Origin: G963662605 sp963667005
GTDB taxonomy: Bacteria > Bacteroidota > Ignavibacteria > Ignavibacteriales > Ignavibacteriaceae
NCBI GenBank assembly: GCA_963667005.1
Contig: OY762937.1
Span: 2,108,001 to 2,172,000 of the forward strand
Reading direction: 5' to 3'
Length of the DNA: 64,000 nt
Under the pieces are notes generated by a model, which was not told the DNA's origin, ran no database searches, and worked only from the letters and a program-made list of their open reading frames with translations. Shown piece by piece: positions 1 to 8,862 of the stretch (position 1 is the first letter of the stretch; the number at the start of each line of letters is the position of its first letter). A program made the position numbers and the translations under genes.

Positions 1-1266
1 CCTGCGACATTCGGCAGTTATATCGGCTACATGAAAACCATGCTTGATGATTACACAAAAGCCTATCCGTCATTTGCTCTTAAGCCGAATAACATAGCAC
101 TGACTAACGCCCAAGTGCAGGGGTTAATTGATACTACCAGAAGCCGGGGGTATCTTGGAAACGCGGTATGGTATTACAGTCAGATATTTCCATATACAGC
201 GCTTTTAAAATCCGGACCGTATGCGGCAAGTGCATATCCTCCATATAATACCCCAACATGGCGGACGTATAAAAACATTCTTATAGCGGGCGATACGGCT
301 AATGCTAAAAGAACAGGGACATGGACATCAAGTGCAACTTCGGGTTACAGTGGAAGCTCGTTATATGCAGCATCAGGTACTGCTGCTTCAATAGATTATT
401 ATGTCTCTGTTCCTATTGCGGGTCAATACGAAGTGTACGCGTATCAGGTTATCAGCAGTAACAGGTCAACTGCTGCTCCCCACAAGATATATAACGCGTC
501 AGGAGGATACTCAACTATACTTGTCAACCAAACCACAACCGTCAATAAAGGATGGTATAAACTTGGTGATGTGCAATTAAATTCAGGAAGGCAGAAAGTA
601 CTTACCATCTCCAACAGCGGTATAACTTCAGGTACATATGTCAGCGCGGATGCAGTAATGATCTTACTAAACAGACGATTATCACCCGATGCTGATGCAG
701 CTCTCCCTGTTGAGCTGCAATCTTTTTCTGCCCGGGTTGATGGCTCGACTGTAATTTTACTTTGGTCAACAGCCACCGAAGTAAATGCAAGCACATACAT
801 TATAGAACGCAAAAAAGAAGGTGCGTCTGCGTGGGAAAATATTTCATCGGCTGTTGCCACAGGAAACTCTAGTTCTGCACGGATATACAATTATATTGAT
901 AAAAATCTCACTCCCGGCAGCTACAGCTACCGTTTGCGGATGGTGGATAACGATGGAAGTTTTTCGTATAGCAGCATTCAACAATGTGTTATCGGAGGAG
1001 TAAAAAGATTTTCACTTGCGCAGAATTATCCGAATCCGTTTAACCCGTCAACAACCATCCATTACTCGCTTGCAAGAGCCGGCAAAGTTGTGCTGAAATT
1101 ATACAACATGTTGGGCAACGAAGTCCGCACGGTAGTGAATGAGTGGAAAGAGGCGGGAGAGTATTCGGTGGAATGCAAAGCGACTGGACTACCGAGCGGA
1201 GTGTACATATATCGCTTATCCGCCCCAGGTTACTCCGAAACGAAAAAAATGACGTTGATGAAGTAA
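1..1266 (+). CDS. Secreted protein with golvesin-like domain and T9SS type A sorting domain (5' partial)
   Basis: The reading frame is open from base 1, so the true start lies left of the window. The first ~60 visible residues, up to 'AYPPYN', resemble the tail of a GHL10 (glycosyl hydrolase-like 10) catalytic domain, which is a guess. A golvesin C-terminal-like beta domain follows (about residues 90-220: 'GYSGSSLYAASG', 'GWYKLGDVQL', 'VSADAVMI'). Then comes an Ig/FN3-like module ('LPVELQSFSARVDGSTVIL', 'ATEVNASTYIIERK'). The protein ends in a type IX secretion sorting domain ('NYPNPFNPSTTI' through 'GVYIYRLSAPG' and 'KKMTLMK'). Known biology: such proteins cross the outer membrane by T9SS and are released or anchored on the surface. 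Sorting domain near certain; catalytic identity unresolved. Confidence 0.85.
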   Translation, partial: PATFGSYIGYMKTMLDDYTKAYPSFALKPNNIALTNAQVQGLIDTTRSRGYLGNAVWYYSQIFPYTALLKSGPYAASAYPPYNTPTWRTYKNILIAGDTANAKRTGTWTSSATSGYSGSSLYAASGTAASIDYYVSVPIAGQYEVYAYQVISSNRSTAAPHKIYNASGGYSTILVNQTTTVNKGWYKLGDVQLNSGRQKVLTISNSGITSGTYVSADAVMILLNRRLSPDADAALPVELQSFSARVDGSTVILLWSTATEVNASTYIIERKKEGASAWENISSAVATGNSSSARIYNYIDKNLTPGSYSYRLRMVDNDGSFSYSSIQQCVIGGVKRFSLAQNYPNPFNPSTTIHYSLARAGKVVLKLYNMLGNEVRTVVNEWKEAGEYSVECKATGLPSGVYIYRLSAPGYSETKKMTLMK

Positions 1267-1299
1267 AAGCTTGTAGTGTCCTTCGTTCATAATGTAGTA

Positions 1300-1416
1300 G
1301 CCCTCACCCTCGGTCCCTCTCCCGGAGGGAGAAGGAGGTATGAAGAGGCAATGAGTATGTTTTGAGAGGCCCTATCCCTCTTCTCCTTCTGGGAGAAGAG
1401 GTTAGGTGATGAGGGC
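1300..1416. repeat. Imperfect inverted repeat, REP-like
   Basis: The left arm (about 1300-1336, beginning 'gccctcaccctcggtccctc') matches the reverse complement of the right arm (about 1384-1416, ending 'gtgatgagggc') with few mismatches. It resembles the dispersed 'CCCTCACCC...GGAGGGAGA' intergenic repeats seen in many bacterial genomes. It lies between the T9SS cargo gene and the acyltransferase-like gene and could act as a transcription stop or RNA stabiliser; there is no T-tract. Confidence 0.6.
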
Positions 1417-1531
1417 TTCCTTATCTAAAATTCTCCTGTGCTAAAATTGATGTTGCTGCATGAGGAGATAAGTATATTCAATCGTAGCTACTCAACTTGA
1501 TATATGAGTAGCAGCACTGGAAGGAAATAAC

Positions 1532-2962
1532 ATGAGACAGGTCGTAGCGTCGACTACAAATCGGGCTGACGCTCTTGATGCCTTTCGTGGCTTGGCAATA
1601 CTTGGAATGATTTTGTCCGGCAGTATTCCTTTTAACGATATGTTGCCGGGATGGATGTATCATGCGCAGGTACCGCCGCCTCATCATGTGTTCAATCCGG
1701 ATTTACCGGGAATTACCTGGGTTGATCTGGTATTCCCGTTTTTTCTATTTGCATTGGGAGCCGCCATTCCATTGGCACTTTCAAAAAAACTTGAGCGGGG
1801 TATGCCTCTTTGGAAAGCATGCGCTCAAGCATTGTTGCGGGGAGTGATTTTATTGTTTTTCGCGATCTACATTCAACATATCAAACCGTTTTCTATTCTT
1901 TCAAATCCAGATACCAAAACATGGCTTCTTAGTTTGACCGGGTATGTTCTTCTTTTCCCAATGTTGCTGCGACTGCCGGCGACAATTAGGTCTTATTTCA
2001 AAATTGCTGTCAAAGCTGCTGGTTTTATCGGAGCAGGTGTTCTTCTTTTGTCTTTATCATATAATGGTAAGAGTTTTTCGCTGAACAGGAGTGATATTAT
2101 CATTATCGTATTAGCGAACGTGGCATTTTTCGGCACACTGGTTTGGCTTTTTACCAGAAACAATATTGTATTGCGAATTGGATTAATGGGATTCCTCATA
2201 GCGCTCCGGCTTAGTCATGCCGTCCCGGGCTCGTGGACCCAGTGGCTGTGGGATGCTACGCCTGCTGTCTGGGCATATAAATTGTATTATCTGCAGTATT
2301 TATTCATTGTCATCCCGGGGACAATAGCAGGAGATAGTATTTTGCGATGGATGAAATCTTCGAATGATGATGCTGTTGATCTACCGGCAGATTATAAACT
2401 TCGCCTCAGCATTGCCGCTTTGCTTCTCTTTATCTTTATCCCCTTGAATCTGGCCGGATTATACGTCCGAGCAGTAACAACAACGGTCATCGCAGATATT
2501 CTTTTATGCTTGGTGGGGTATCAATTATTCAGGGTGGCGCACACCTCAGCAGATAGATTATATAAGGCGCTCTTCAATTGGGGAACGTATTGGCTTTTAC
2601 TCGGACTCTGCTTCGAAGCGTTTGAAGGCGGCATTAAAAAAGACCATCCAACTCTTAGCTATTACTTCGTCACTGCTGGACTGGCATCATTTACCTATAT
2701 ATTCTTTTCTATCATTATAGATTACTTTAAACAAAGAAAACTATTCGCCTTACTTATTCATAACGGTCAAAATCCCATGGTGGCTTACATCAGCGGGAGC
2801 AACTTCGTTATGCCTATTCTTGCATTGACTTCATTAAACGTCCTGCTGAATAAACTTGTAATCAACGCATGGCTCGGATTTACAAAGGGATTTATATTTA
2901 CTCTGCTCGTTGCACTTGTGACAGCATTCTGCACAAAGAAAAAACTTTTTTGGCGAACGTAA
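1532..2962 (+). CDS. DUF5009/HGSNAT-like membrane acyltransferase family protein
   Basis: A 476-residue polytopic membrane protein with roughly ten hydrophobic segments. The N-terminal signature 'RADALDAFRGLAILGMI', the His-rich loop after the first helix ('HAQVPPPHHVFNPD') and 'WVDLVFPFFLFALGAAIPL' are those of the DUF5009 / heparan-alpha-glucosaminide N-acetyltransferase-like family. Known members use acetyl-CoA to acetylate sugars across a membrane; the bacterial substrate is mostly unknown (muropeptide or GlcNAc derivatives are proposed for NagX-like members). The start is a clear ATG preceded by a purine-rich stretch. Monocistronic as far as can be seen, with 165 bp before the next gene. 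Family call firm, function inferred. Confidence 0.85.
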   Translation: MRQVVASTTNRADALDAFRGLAILGMILSGSIPFNDMLPGWMYHAQVPPPHHVFNPDLPGITWVDLVFPFFLFALGAAIPLALSKKLERGMPLWKACAQALLRGVILLFFAIYIQHIKPFSILSNPDTKTWLLSLTGYVLLFPMLLRLPATIRSYFKIAVKAAGFIGAGVLLLSLSYNGKSFSLNRSDIIIIVLANVAFFGTLVWLFTRNNIVLRIGLMGFLIALRLSHAVPGSWTQWLWDATPAVWAYKLYYLQYLFIVIPGTIAGDSILRWMKSSNDDAVDLPADYKLRLSIAALLLFIFIPLNLAGLYVRAVTTTVIADILLCLVGYQLFRVAHTSADRLYKALFNWGTYWLLLGLCFEAFEGGIKKDHPTLSYYFVTAGLASFTYIFFSIIIDYFKQRKLFALLIHNGQNPMVAYISGSNFVMPILALTSLNVLLNKLVINAWLGFTKGFIFTLLVALVTAFCTKKKLFWRT

Positions 2963-3127
2963 CTTATCTCCACTAAAATATTGCGGACCATTTTCCTTGA
3001 CAGTATTCGAAATATACTAGGTAAAAGCGAACTTTGCCGTTATAAATAATATCTTTAATTTAAATATGGGTACTATTATTCATATTGAAATCCGCATCAA
3101 ATTCATAACTAATCTTGGAGAGAGTAT

Positions 3128-3742
3128 ATGTATATTAAAACCGTGTTAGCAGCATGCATGCTATGTATCATTGTCAATGGTCCTATCATCGCACAAGATG
3201 AACACCGGGCAACGGATAGAGGAAATTCGCAACAAGAATACGGCCGGGATAATCTGGATAAAAAAGCTTCAGAAATTAAGATGATCAAAGAAAAGCTTAA
3301 AAATCTGGATCAGAATTATATTTCAAAACTGCGTTCGAGAGATGAAGAAAAGGCAGGAAAAATCATTGATGACATATACGACCTTTTGGACCGCCTTGAG
3401 TCAAGAATGAATCAGGATATGCATCCGACATTGCCACCTCCGCCCCCTATGCCGCAGCCTGTAAATCCGGTTGATTTCAAAAGAATGCTTGAATCAATTA
3501 AGCATGAGCCGTTCGGTGATAACAAGCTTGCAATTGTAAGAACAATTACGCAGAGTAGTTTTTTCACGGTATCCCAGACAATAGAAGTTATTAAGCTGCT
3601 CAATATGTCGGATGAAAAACTAAGCGCACTTGAAATGATGTATCCGAAAGTGCTTGATAGGGCAAATGGTTATCTTATCATTAATGAATTTACTTTTAAT
3701 AGCGATAAAGAGAAAGCCGGAAGAATTATCAACGGCAGATAG
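3128..3742 (+). CDS. Secreted DUF4476 domain protein
   Basis: A 204-residue protein with an N-terminal signal peptide (hydrophobic 4-20, cleavage likely after 'PIIAQ'). A charged helical region (about 45-95, 'EIKMIKEKLKNLDQNYISKL') and a proline stretch ('PTLPPPPPMPQP') lead to a C-terminal DUF4476 domain (about 115-204: 'FKRMLESIKHEPFGDNKLA', 'SSFFTVSQTIEVIKLL', 'LEMMYPKVLD'). DUF4476 is a small helical domain of unknown role, common in Bacteroidota envelope proteins. A hairpin with a T-run follows 22 bases after the stop, so it is probably transcribed alone. Confidence 0.85.
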   Translation: MYIKTVLAACMLCIIVNGPIIAQDEHRATDRGNSQQEYGRDNLDKKASEIKMIKEKLKNLDQNYISKLRSRDEEKAGKIIDDIYDLLDRLESRMNQDMHPTLPPPPPMPQPVNPVDFKRMLESIKHEPFGDNKLAIVRTITQSSFFTVSQTIEVIKLLNMSDEKLSALEMMYPKVLDRANGYLIINEFTFNSDKEKAGRIINGR

Positions 3743-3764
3743 TACCATTTTTAGCTGATTAATG

Positions 3765-3818
3765 AAGCTGTGATAGTTAAACAGGTATAAAATCCGGAAT
3801 GACATCACAGCTTTTTTA
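3765..3818 (+). terminator. Rho-independent-like terminator
   Basis: Perfect 10-bp stem (3765-3774 with 3804-3813) around a 29-base loop, followed by a run of T. It ends the DUF4476 gene. The long loop lowers confidence. Confidence 0.55.
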
Positions 3819-3956
3819 TTGTTATAAGAACCTAATAATTCCAATGTTGCTCCGTATATGTTGAAGCTGTTCCTATGCCGTGTTTTGAAATATTCTACTT
3901 ATTTTAAGGTATGAATTTGAAAATGTATAGATAGATTTTAGGGACGATTAGGATCC

Positions 3957-5618
3957 ATGCAGCATATTTTCACCAAAGACAGAATACAAGCTTTCTTCTT
4001 CGGCAAGAACGCCGACCTCTCTCTTGAAAACCGACTTTTTATCGCCACCATGGTTATCGGAGAGATTATTGCAGCCACCGGTATTTTTCTTAACCTCGCA
4101 TTTGATACAAAGGCTTGGGCGCTCATTGGAATTTGTGTTGCGGTTCTGGCTGTGGTTTTCACCTTCCATTATTTTATTCGTTTCAAAGGCATAATAGAAC
4201 CTTTTAAATTACCCGTTTTTGTCATTTCGTTTGCCGGTATGGCTGGGATATGGATGACATCAAGTCTGACTGATGCCCCGACGACTTTAATGGCCTCGGT
4301 AATTCTTATGCTGAACCTTGCGGGTGCACAGGAAAAGAAAAAAGTCACTGTGCTGCTTATGTATCTCATTTTACTCGTAACCGTACATGTTTTTCAGTAC
4401 CTTTCTCATGGTGTATTATACGCACGTATGCCGGGTTTAACAGACTGGACCGATAGTTTTGTGACAAATTTATTTTGTGCTTCATTCATATATATGATTG
4501 TCGGATTTATTGAGCGTGAGTACAATTCTGAAAAGAAGAAAGCTGCTGCAAGTGAGAGAAAATTTCAATCACTGGTAGAAAGCAGCCAGGACTTCATCAT
4601 CCGCTTTGATAGGGATCACAAACTTTCATACGTAAACATTGCATGGAAGGATAGCACAGGACATAGGGGCGAAGTTGTCTCTTTGGATAAAATCGGTTTT
4701 TTTGATTCTGAACAGAATGGCATCGGTGAAGCTATGCTGGAAAAAACTTTTAATACCGGATCGCCTCAAAGTGGACAATTCAGTAAAATATTATCAACCG
4801 GAATTACCTACTACAACTGCCGGTTATTCCCGGAATTTGACAAGTCTCAGAATGTTGTAAGTGTTCTCGGCGTATTTAGGGATATAACTGATTTGAAAAA
4901 TTCGGAATTGGAATTGAAGAGACTGAATGCGGACAAGGATAAATTTATCTCAACATTAGCACATGATTTAAAGAGTCCGTTTCAGACTATTCTTGGTTTT
5001 CTTGAAATGCTGAAAGAAAACTTTCGCAATTATAACGCTGAAGAAGTTGAACAGGAGTTGGGCTATATTTATGATGCAGCAAAAAATCATTTTAATCTCC
5101 TAGATGATCTGCTCGCCTGGTCAATTTCAAACTCAGGTAAACTTCCGTTCAGCCCGATAAGTTTGAATTTGAGGGAGGTATGTACAAATGCGCTGGAGAT
5201 ATTGACCTTTTATGCAAACACAAAACAGATAAAGATTGATAATTTGATTGACGCTGAAATCCGGATAAACGCAGATGAGAGAATGCTGAAAACAGTCTTG
5301 AGAAACTTAGTATCCAACGCTATCAAGTTTAGTAATAAGGGAGGGCAAGTCAGCATTAATTGTCGCGAAGTACCTTCCGGACTTGAAATCAGTGTCGTAG
5401 ATAATGGAGTCGGTATTGAAAAAGAACGGCTGAGTAAGCTATTTGAGCCTACACGGTGCAATACAACAAGAGGTACCGCTGATGAAAAGGGAACAGGACT
5501 CGGTCTATTGTTGTGCAAGGAATTTGTAGAAAAACACGGTGGTAAGATTTGGGTAATGAGTGAGAAAAATCAAGGTAGTGACTTCAGATTTTCCATACCT
5601 GCGAAGCTGATAGAGTAA
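3957..5618 (+). CDS. Membrane PAS-domain sensor histidine kinase
   Basis: 553 residues. About six hydrophobic segments fill residues 25-185, with no obvious extracytoplasmic ligand domain. A PAS domain (about 200-312: 'KFQSLVESSQDFIIRFD', 'VLGVFRDITDLK') is followed by a HisKA domain with phospho-acceptor His336 in 'STLAHDLKSPFQTILGF'. The HATPase domain has an N-box ('LRNLVSNAIKFS'), G1 ('VVDNGVGI') and G2 ('GTGLGLLLCKEFVEKHGG'), so it looks catalytically complete. No response regulator is adjacent. The beta-lactamase gene starts 50 bp downstream on the same strand, so co-transcription is possible. Confidence 0.93.
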   Translation: MQHIFTKDRIQAFFFGKNADLSLENRLFIATMVIGEIIAATGIFLNLAFDTKAWALIGICVAVLAVVFTFHYFIRFKGIIEPFKLPVFVISFAGMAGIWMTSSLTDAPTTLMASVILMLNLAGAQEKKKVTVLLMYLILLVTVHVFQYLSHGVLYARMPGLTDWTDSFVTNLFCASFIYMIVGFIEREYNSEKKKAAASERKFQSLVESSQDFIIRFDRDHKLSYVNIAWKDSTGHRGEVVSLDKIGFFDSEQNGIGEAMLEKTFNTGSPQSGQFSKILSTGITYYNCRLFPEFDKSQNVVSVLGVFRDITDLKNSELELKRLNADKDKFISTLAHDLKSPFQTILGFLEMLKENFRNYNAEEVEQELGYIYDAAKNHFNLLDDLLAWSISNSGKLPFSPISLNLREVCTNALEILTFYANTKQIKIDNLIDAEIRINADERMLKTVLRNLVSNAIKFSNKGGQVSINCREVPSGLEISVVDNGVGIEKERLSKLFEPTRCNTTRGTADEKGTGLGLLLCKEFVEKHGGKIWVMSEKNQGSDFRFSIPAKLIE

Positions 5619-5668
5619 GAATTTGTAAATATATAGTACATATTATAAAATTAGCTTGGATAATACCG

Positions 5669-6571
5669 ATGAACTTTATGCGAATTCGTTTTAAATATAG
5701 TGCGATAATTATTTTCATTGCGGCAATGAATCTTTTCGCTTTTAGGGATCCATTACGGGGGGAAATTGAGCACATTATCGGCAGTATAAACGGCAAAGTA
5801 GGTGTCGCGGTTATGGGAGTTGAAGAAGGCGACACATTAACCGTTAATGGCTTGAGCAGATACCCAATGCAGAGCGTTTTCAAATTTCCACTTGCAATTT
5901 CCGTCCTCAATCAAGTTGATAAAAAGAAATTGTCGCTTGAACAGAAAATCCATATTAGTAAAAGTGATTTACTCCCGAACACATGGAGCCCGTTAAGAGA
6001 CAAATATCCGGATGGAAATGTTGATATTACATTGGACGAATTACTGAAGTTTACCGTAGCACAAAGTGATAATAACGGGTGTGACATTCTCTTCCGGCTG
6101 ATGGGCGGGCCAAAAAAAGTTGGTAAGTATATCCACAGTTTGGGTATTAAGGATATTTCTATCGTCGCTACGGAAGAGGAGATGCACAAGGATTGGAGCG
6201 TGCAGTATCGTAACTTCAGTTCTCCTGCTGCTATGGCAAAGTTGTTATACAAGTTTTATACGGGAAATATTCTTTCGGAAAAGAGCCGTGAATATCTGTA
6301 TCAGGTTATGGTGAGTACCAGTACCGGTCCCGGAAGGCTGAAAGGTGCTTTACCTGAAGGAACTGTCGTCGCCCACAAAACCGGTTCATCCGGTGAAAAT
6401 GAAAAGGGGATTGCCGCTGCAACAAACGATGTGGGTATTGTCACCCTTCCAAATGGAAAACACTTCATTATTGCGGTTTTTGTTTCTGATTCCGGAGCAG
6501 ACGAAAAGACTCGTGATGCAGTTATTGCAAAAATTACAAAAGCGGTTTGGTTTGGTTTTCTCAAGCGATAG
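5669..6571 (+). CDS. Class A beta-lactamase, PER/VEB/CfxA-like (subclass A2)
   Basis: A 300-residue serine beta-lactamase with an N-terminal signal/anchor segment (about 8-25). Catalytic motifs are all present: S69-V-F-K72 (SxxK), S133-D-N135, a Glu in 'ATEEEMHKDW' at the omega-loop position (E-x-x-M as in PER and VEB enzymes), and K237-T-G239 in 'VAHKTGSSG'. 'MHKDWSVQYRNFSSP' closely follows the VEB/PER pattern, typical of subclass A2 from Bacteroidota. Known reaction: hydrolysis of the beta-lactam ring in the periplasm. It is followed by a strong terminator and preceded by a sensor kinase gene. No mobile element adjoins it, so it appears to be a resident chromosomal gene. Confidence 0.93.
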   Translation: MNFMRIRFKYSAIIIFIAAMNLFAFRDPLRGEIEHIIGSINGKVGVAVMGVEEGDTLTVNGLSRYPMQSVFKFPLAISVLNQVDKKKLSLEQKIHISKSDLLPNTWSPLRDKYPDGNVDITLDELLKFTVAQSDNNGCDILFRLMGGPKKVGKYIHSLGIKDISIVATEEEMHKDWSVQYRNFSSPAAMAKLLYKFYTGNILSEKSREYLYQVMVSTSTGPGRLKGALPEGTVVAHKTGSSGENEKGIAAATNDVGIVTLPNGKHFIIAVFVSDSGADEKTRDAVIAKITKAVWFGFLKR

Positions 6572-6612
6572 AACGATGCGCTAATTTGAATAAAAAGCTT
6601 CCGGCAAATTAG

Positions 6613-6640
6613 AAGGGGCAAAAGCCCCTTTTTTCTTTTT
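6613..6640 (+). terminator. Rho-independent terminator
   Basis: A 7-bp GC-rich stem (6613-6619 with 6624-6630), loop AAAA, then a T-rich tract. It terminates the beta-lactamase transcript. Confidence 0.85.
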
Positions 6641-6685
6641 ATAAAGTTTCGTTCGGCTGTTTGAGGGCTAATGGTAAAGGAAAAA

Positions 6686-6934
6686 TCAACTCACCATTTT
6701 AATGGCTCTCTCATGACAATTATCCTTACATGTGCCGCATTCAATGCATGATTCCGGATTTTGAAGAATAGCCTTTTGCTTCCCCTTGAACCGGGTTTTT
6801 AATCTCCCCATAAAAGGTAAATGTGACACTTCGGCATCTGTCAGCTCTTTTAACGATAAAGCATTTTGCGGGCACATTTGTACGCAGGTACCACATCCTT
6901 CACACGAAGAATGATTGATTATTATTTTATCCAT
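6686..6934 (-). CDS. Small 2[4Fe-4S] ferredoxin-type protein
   Basis: 82 residues with two cysteine motifs: 'CEGCGTCVQMCP' near residue 11 and 'CIECGTCKDNCHE' near residue 63. Each gives CxxCxxCxxxC, so two cubane clusters are expected. The spacer between them (about 40 residues, basic) is longer than in minimal bacterial ferredoxins. The second motif has His in place of the usual Pro after the last Cys. A soluble electron carrier of unknown partner; it lies 38 bp downstream of the ABC permease gene on the same strand and could be read from that transcript. Confidence 0.85.
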   Translation of the reverse strand: MDKIIINHSSCEGCGTCVQMCPQNALSLKELTDAEVSHLPFMGRLKTRFKGKQKAILQNPESCIECGTCKDNCHERAIKMVS

Positions 6935-6972
6935 TTACTACCATATTATATATAAATTTAATAGTGTTTCAA

Positions 6973-7800
6973 TCAGCGTCTGTGTTTGAGAATCTTGACT
7001 TTAGAAAAGTCGGCTTTGGTAAACGCTTTGACGCATAAAGCAAAAAAAGCTGCTCCGATTATAAGGACAATGAGAAAGCTGATTGCCGGAGTTATAATAA
7101 ATCCGTTCATGTTAAAGGCAACTCCTGCCTTGAGCAGTTCGTTTGTTGTCATGCCTTCCATGTTTAAAGCCGCATACCGGAAAATAGCTGTCGTGTGGGT
7201 CAGGGGATTGATAAATATTATAGGCATAAGGATTTTCGGAATAGCCAGCGTTGGAATATACGCACCTGACAAGAACATGAGCGGAAACGATATGACGGTA
7301 ATCAATAATTGGAAATTCGTTGAGTCTTTTGATTTGGCGGCAAGATAAAGGCCTATCGCACTGAACGTAATGCCGGTTATACTCATAATAATCAACATGA
7401 AAGCGGCATTGAAAAACGTAAACCGCAGACCGATAAAGAGGCCTATGATCACGATGATAATTCCCTGGATAACAGAAATTATAGCGGAAGACAGAACCTG
7501 TCCGATTGCGATTTGCCAGCGCTTTATTGGCGCAACAATAATTTCCTTCATAAATCCGCTTGTAATATCCTCCAGTATGTTCATTGAATTATTTAAAGAA
7601 GTCTGAAATACAGTCATAATAATGATTCCGGATATAAGGTAGCTAAGAGGATTGCCCATGCCCGCCATGACCGATTTTGTAACGAATGAAAAGATGAAAA
7701 GAAACATACCTGTCATAAAAAGCATTGAGAACAATCTCATTTTATCGCGTGCAAGCTTAAGAAGGTTTCTATTTATAATTGCTATAATAGGGCGCATCAT
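6973..7800 (-). CDS. ABC-2 type transporter permease (DrrB-like)
   Basis: 275 residues with six predicted membrane segments, in the ABC-2 permease pattern. The N-terminal 'PIIAIINRNLLKLARDKMR' and the central 'SGAYIPTLAIPKILMPIIF' match the daunorubicin-resistance DrrB style. Its start codon overlaps the end of the ATPase gene by 4 bases (ATGA type), so the two are translationally coupled and form one exporter. Substrate unknown. Confidence 0.88.
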   Translation of the reverse strand: MMRPIIAIINRNLLKLARDKMRLFSMLFMTGMFLFIFSFVTKSVMAGMGNPLSYLISGIIIMTVFQTSLNNSMNILEDITSGFMKEIIVAPIKRWQIAIGQVLSSAIISVIQGIIIVIIGLFIGLRFTFFNAAFMLIIMSITGITFSAIGLYLAAKSKDSTNFQLLITVISFPLMFLSGAYIPTLAIPKILMPIIFINPLTHTTAIFRYAALNMEGMTTNELLKAGVAFNMNGFIITPAISFLIVLIIGAAFFALCVKAFTKADFSKVKILKHRR

Positions 7801-8720
7801 ACTCTTATCTCCTTGCCGGTGATGGCAATGAACACGTCATTCAGTGTTCCTTTGGTAATTTCTATATCTTCAATAATGGATTGCAGGTTGGTAATCATAT
7901 TCATTATTCCCCGGATACTCGGCATTGAAAGAATGAAATGGTCGCCGGCATCTTTATAGGAAATACCGGCAGCGGCACAATATCGTAGAAATTCATTCTT
8001 CTCAGCAGTACGTATTTTTACTGTCGTGTTTGAGTGCTGTCTTTTAAGATTGTAAGGTGTATCATGGGCGATAAGTTTACCGTGATCTATAATTGCAACC
8101 TTATCACAAATTTCCGCTTCTTCCATATAATGCGTCGTTAAGAATATGGTAATTCCGTGTTCCTTTTGCAGCCGCTTGATATACTCCCAAACATTTGCTC
8201 TGGTTTGCGGATCAAGCCCGGTTGTCGGCTCATCTAAGAAAAGCACTTTCGGATAATGGATGAGCCCGCGTGCAATTTCAGTCCTTCTTTTCATGCCGCC
8301 GGAAAGGCTGTCCACCTGAGCATTTCGCCATTGTACTAAATCCACCAGATCCAGCACTAAATTAATTCTGGCAGCGACTTCGGATTTCGGCACATTATAA
8401 AAATCGCAATGTAGCTTGAGATTTTCTTCAATGGTTAATTTCCCGTCCAGCGTTGAATCCTGAAAAACAATGCCGACATCGCCACGGACTTCGTCCTTTT
8501 GTTTCGCTATATTCTTGCCGTTGAGAAATAATTCCCCGGCTGTTTTCTCCAATATGGTGCAAAGGATATTTATGGTGGTGCTTTTCCCTGCACCATTCGG
8601 TCCGAGGAAGGCGAAAATACTGCCCTTGTCAACGGTGAAGGAAATGTTGTCCACGGCGGTAAAATCACCGAATTTTTTTGTCAGGTTTTTTACTTCTATG
8701 CTGTAATTGTTCATTATCAC
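7797..8720 (-). CDS. ABC transporter ATP-binding protein (DrrA-like)
   Basis: 307 residues. Walker A 'GPNGAGKST', signature 'LSGGMKRRTEIARGL', Walker B 'VLFLDEPTTGLD' and switch His in 'LTTHYMEEAE' are all present, so it should hydrolyse ATP. The C-terminal ~80 residues form the DrrA-type extension ('HSNTTVKIRTAEK', 'TLNDVFIAITGKEI'). Two Met codons lie at the start; the second (Met3) is equally possible. First gene of a two-gene exporter operon with the permease, divergent from the acyl-CoA synthetase gene. Confidence 0.92.
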   Translation of the reverse strand: MIMNNYSIEVKNLTKKFGDFTAVDNISFTVDKGSIFAFLGPNGAGKSTTINILCTILEKTAGELFLNGKNIAKQKDEVRGDVGIVFQDSTLDGKLTIEENLKLHCDFYNVPKSEVAARINLVLDLVDLVQWRNAQVDSLSGGMKRRTEIARGLIHYPKVLFLDEPTTGLDPQTRANVWEYIKRLQKEHGITIFLTTHYMEEAEICDKVAIIDHGKLIAHDTPYNLKRQHSNTTVKIRTAEKNEFLRYCAAAGISYKDAGDHFILSMPSIRGIMNMITNLQSIIEDIEITKGTLNDVFIAITGKEIRV

Positions 8721-8862
8721 TTTAATTTTTAGTTCGTAATAGGTAAGACGGGATAGGGTATGTATTATTGTAATTTATCGAAAGGATTAGCAAGTTGTTT
8801 GCACAAAACGCTGAATCCGCTATTTTTGCGTAAGAATACTATAAACAATAGGAACGTGCATC

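Noticed and set aside
444..890. 148-codon minus-strand frame inside the T9SS cargo gene
   Set aside because: The plus-strand frame has clear golvesin-like and FN3-like domains; the antisense product resembles nothing.
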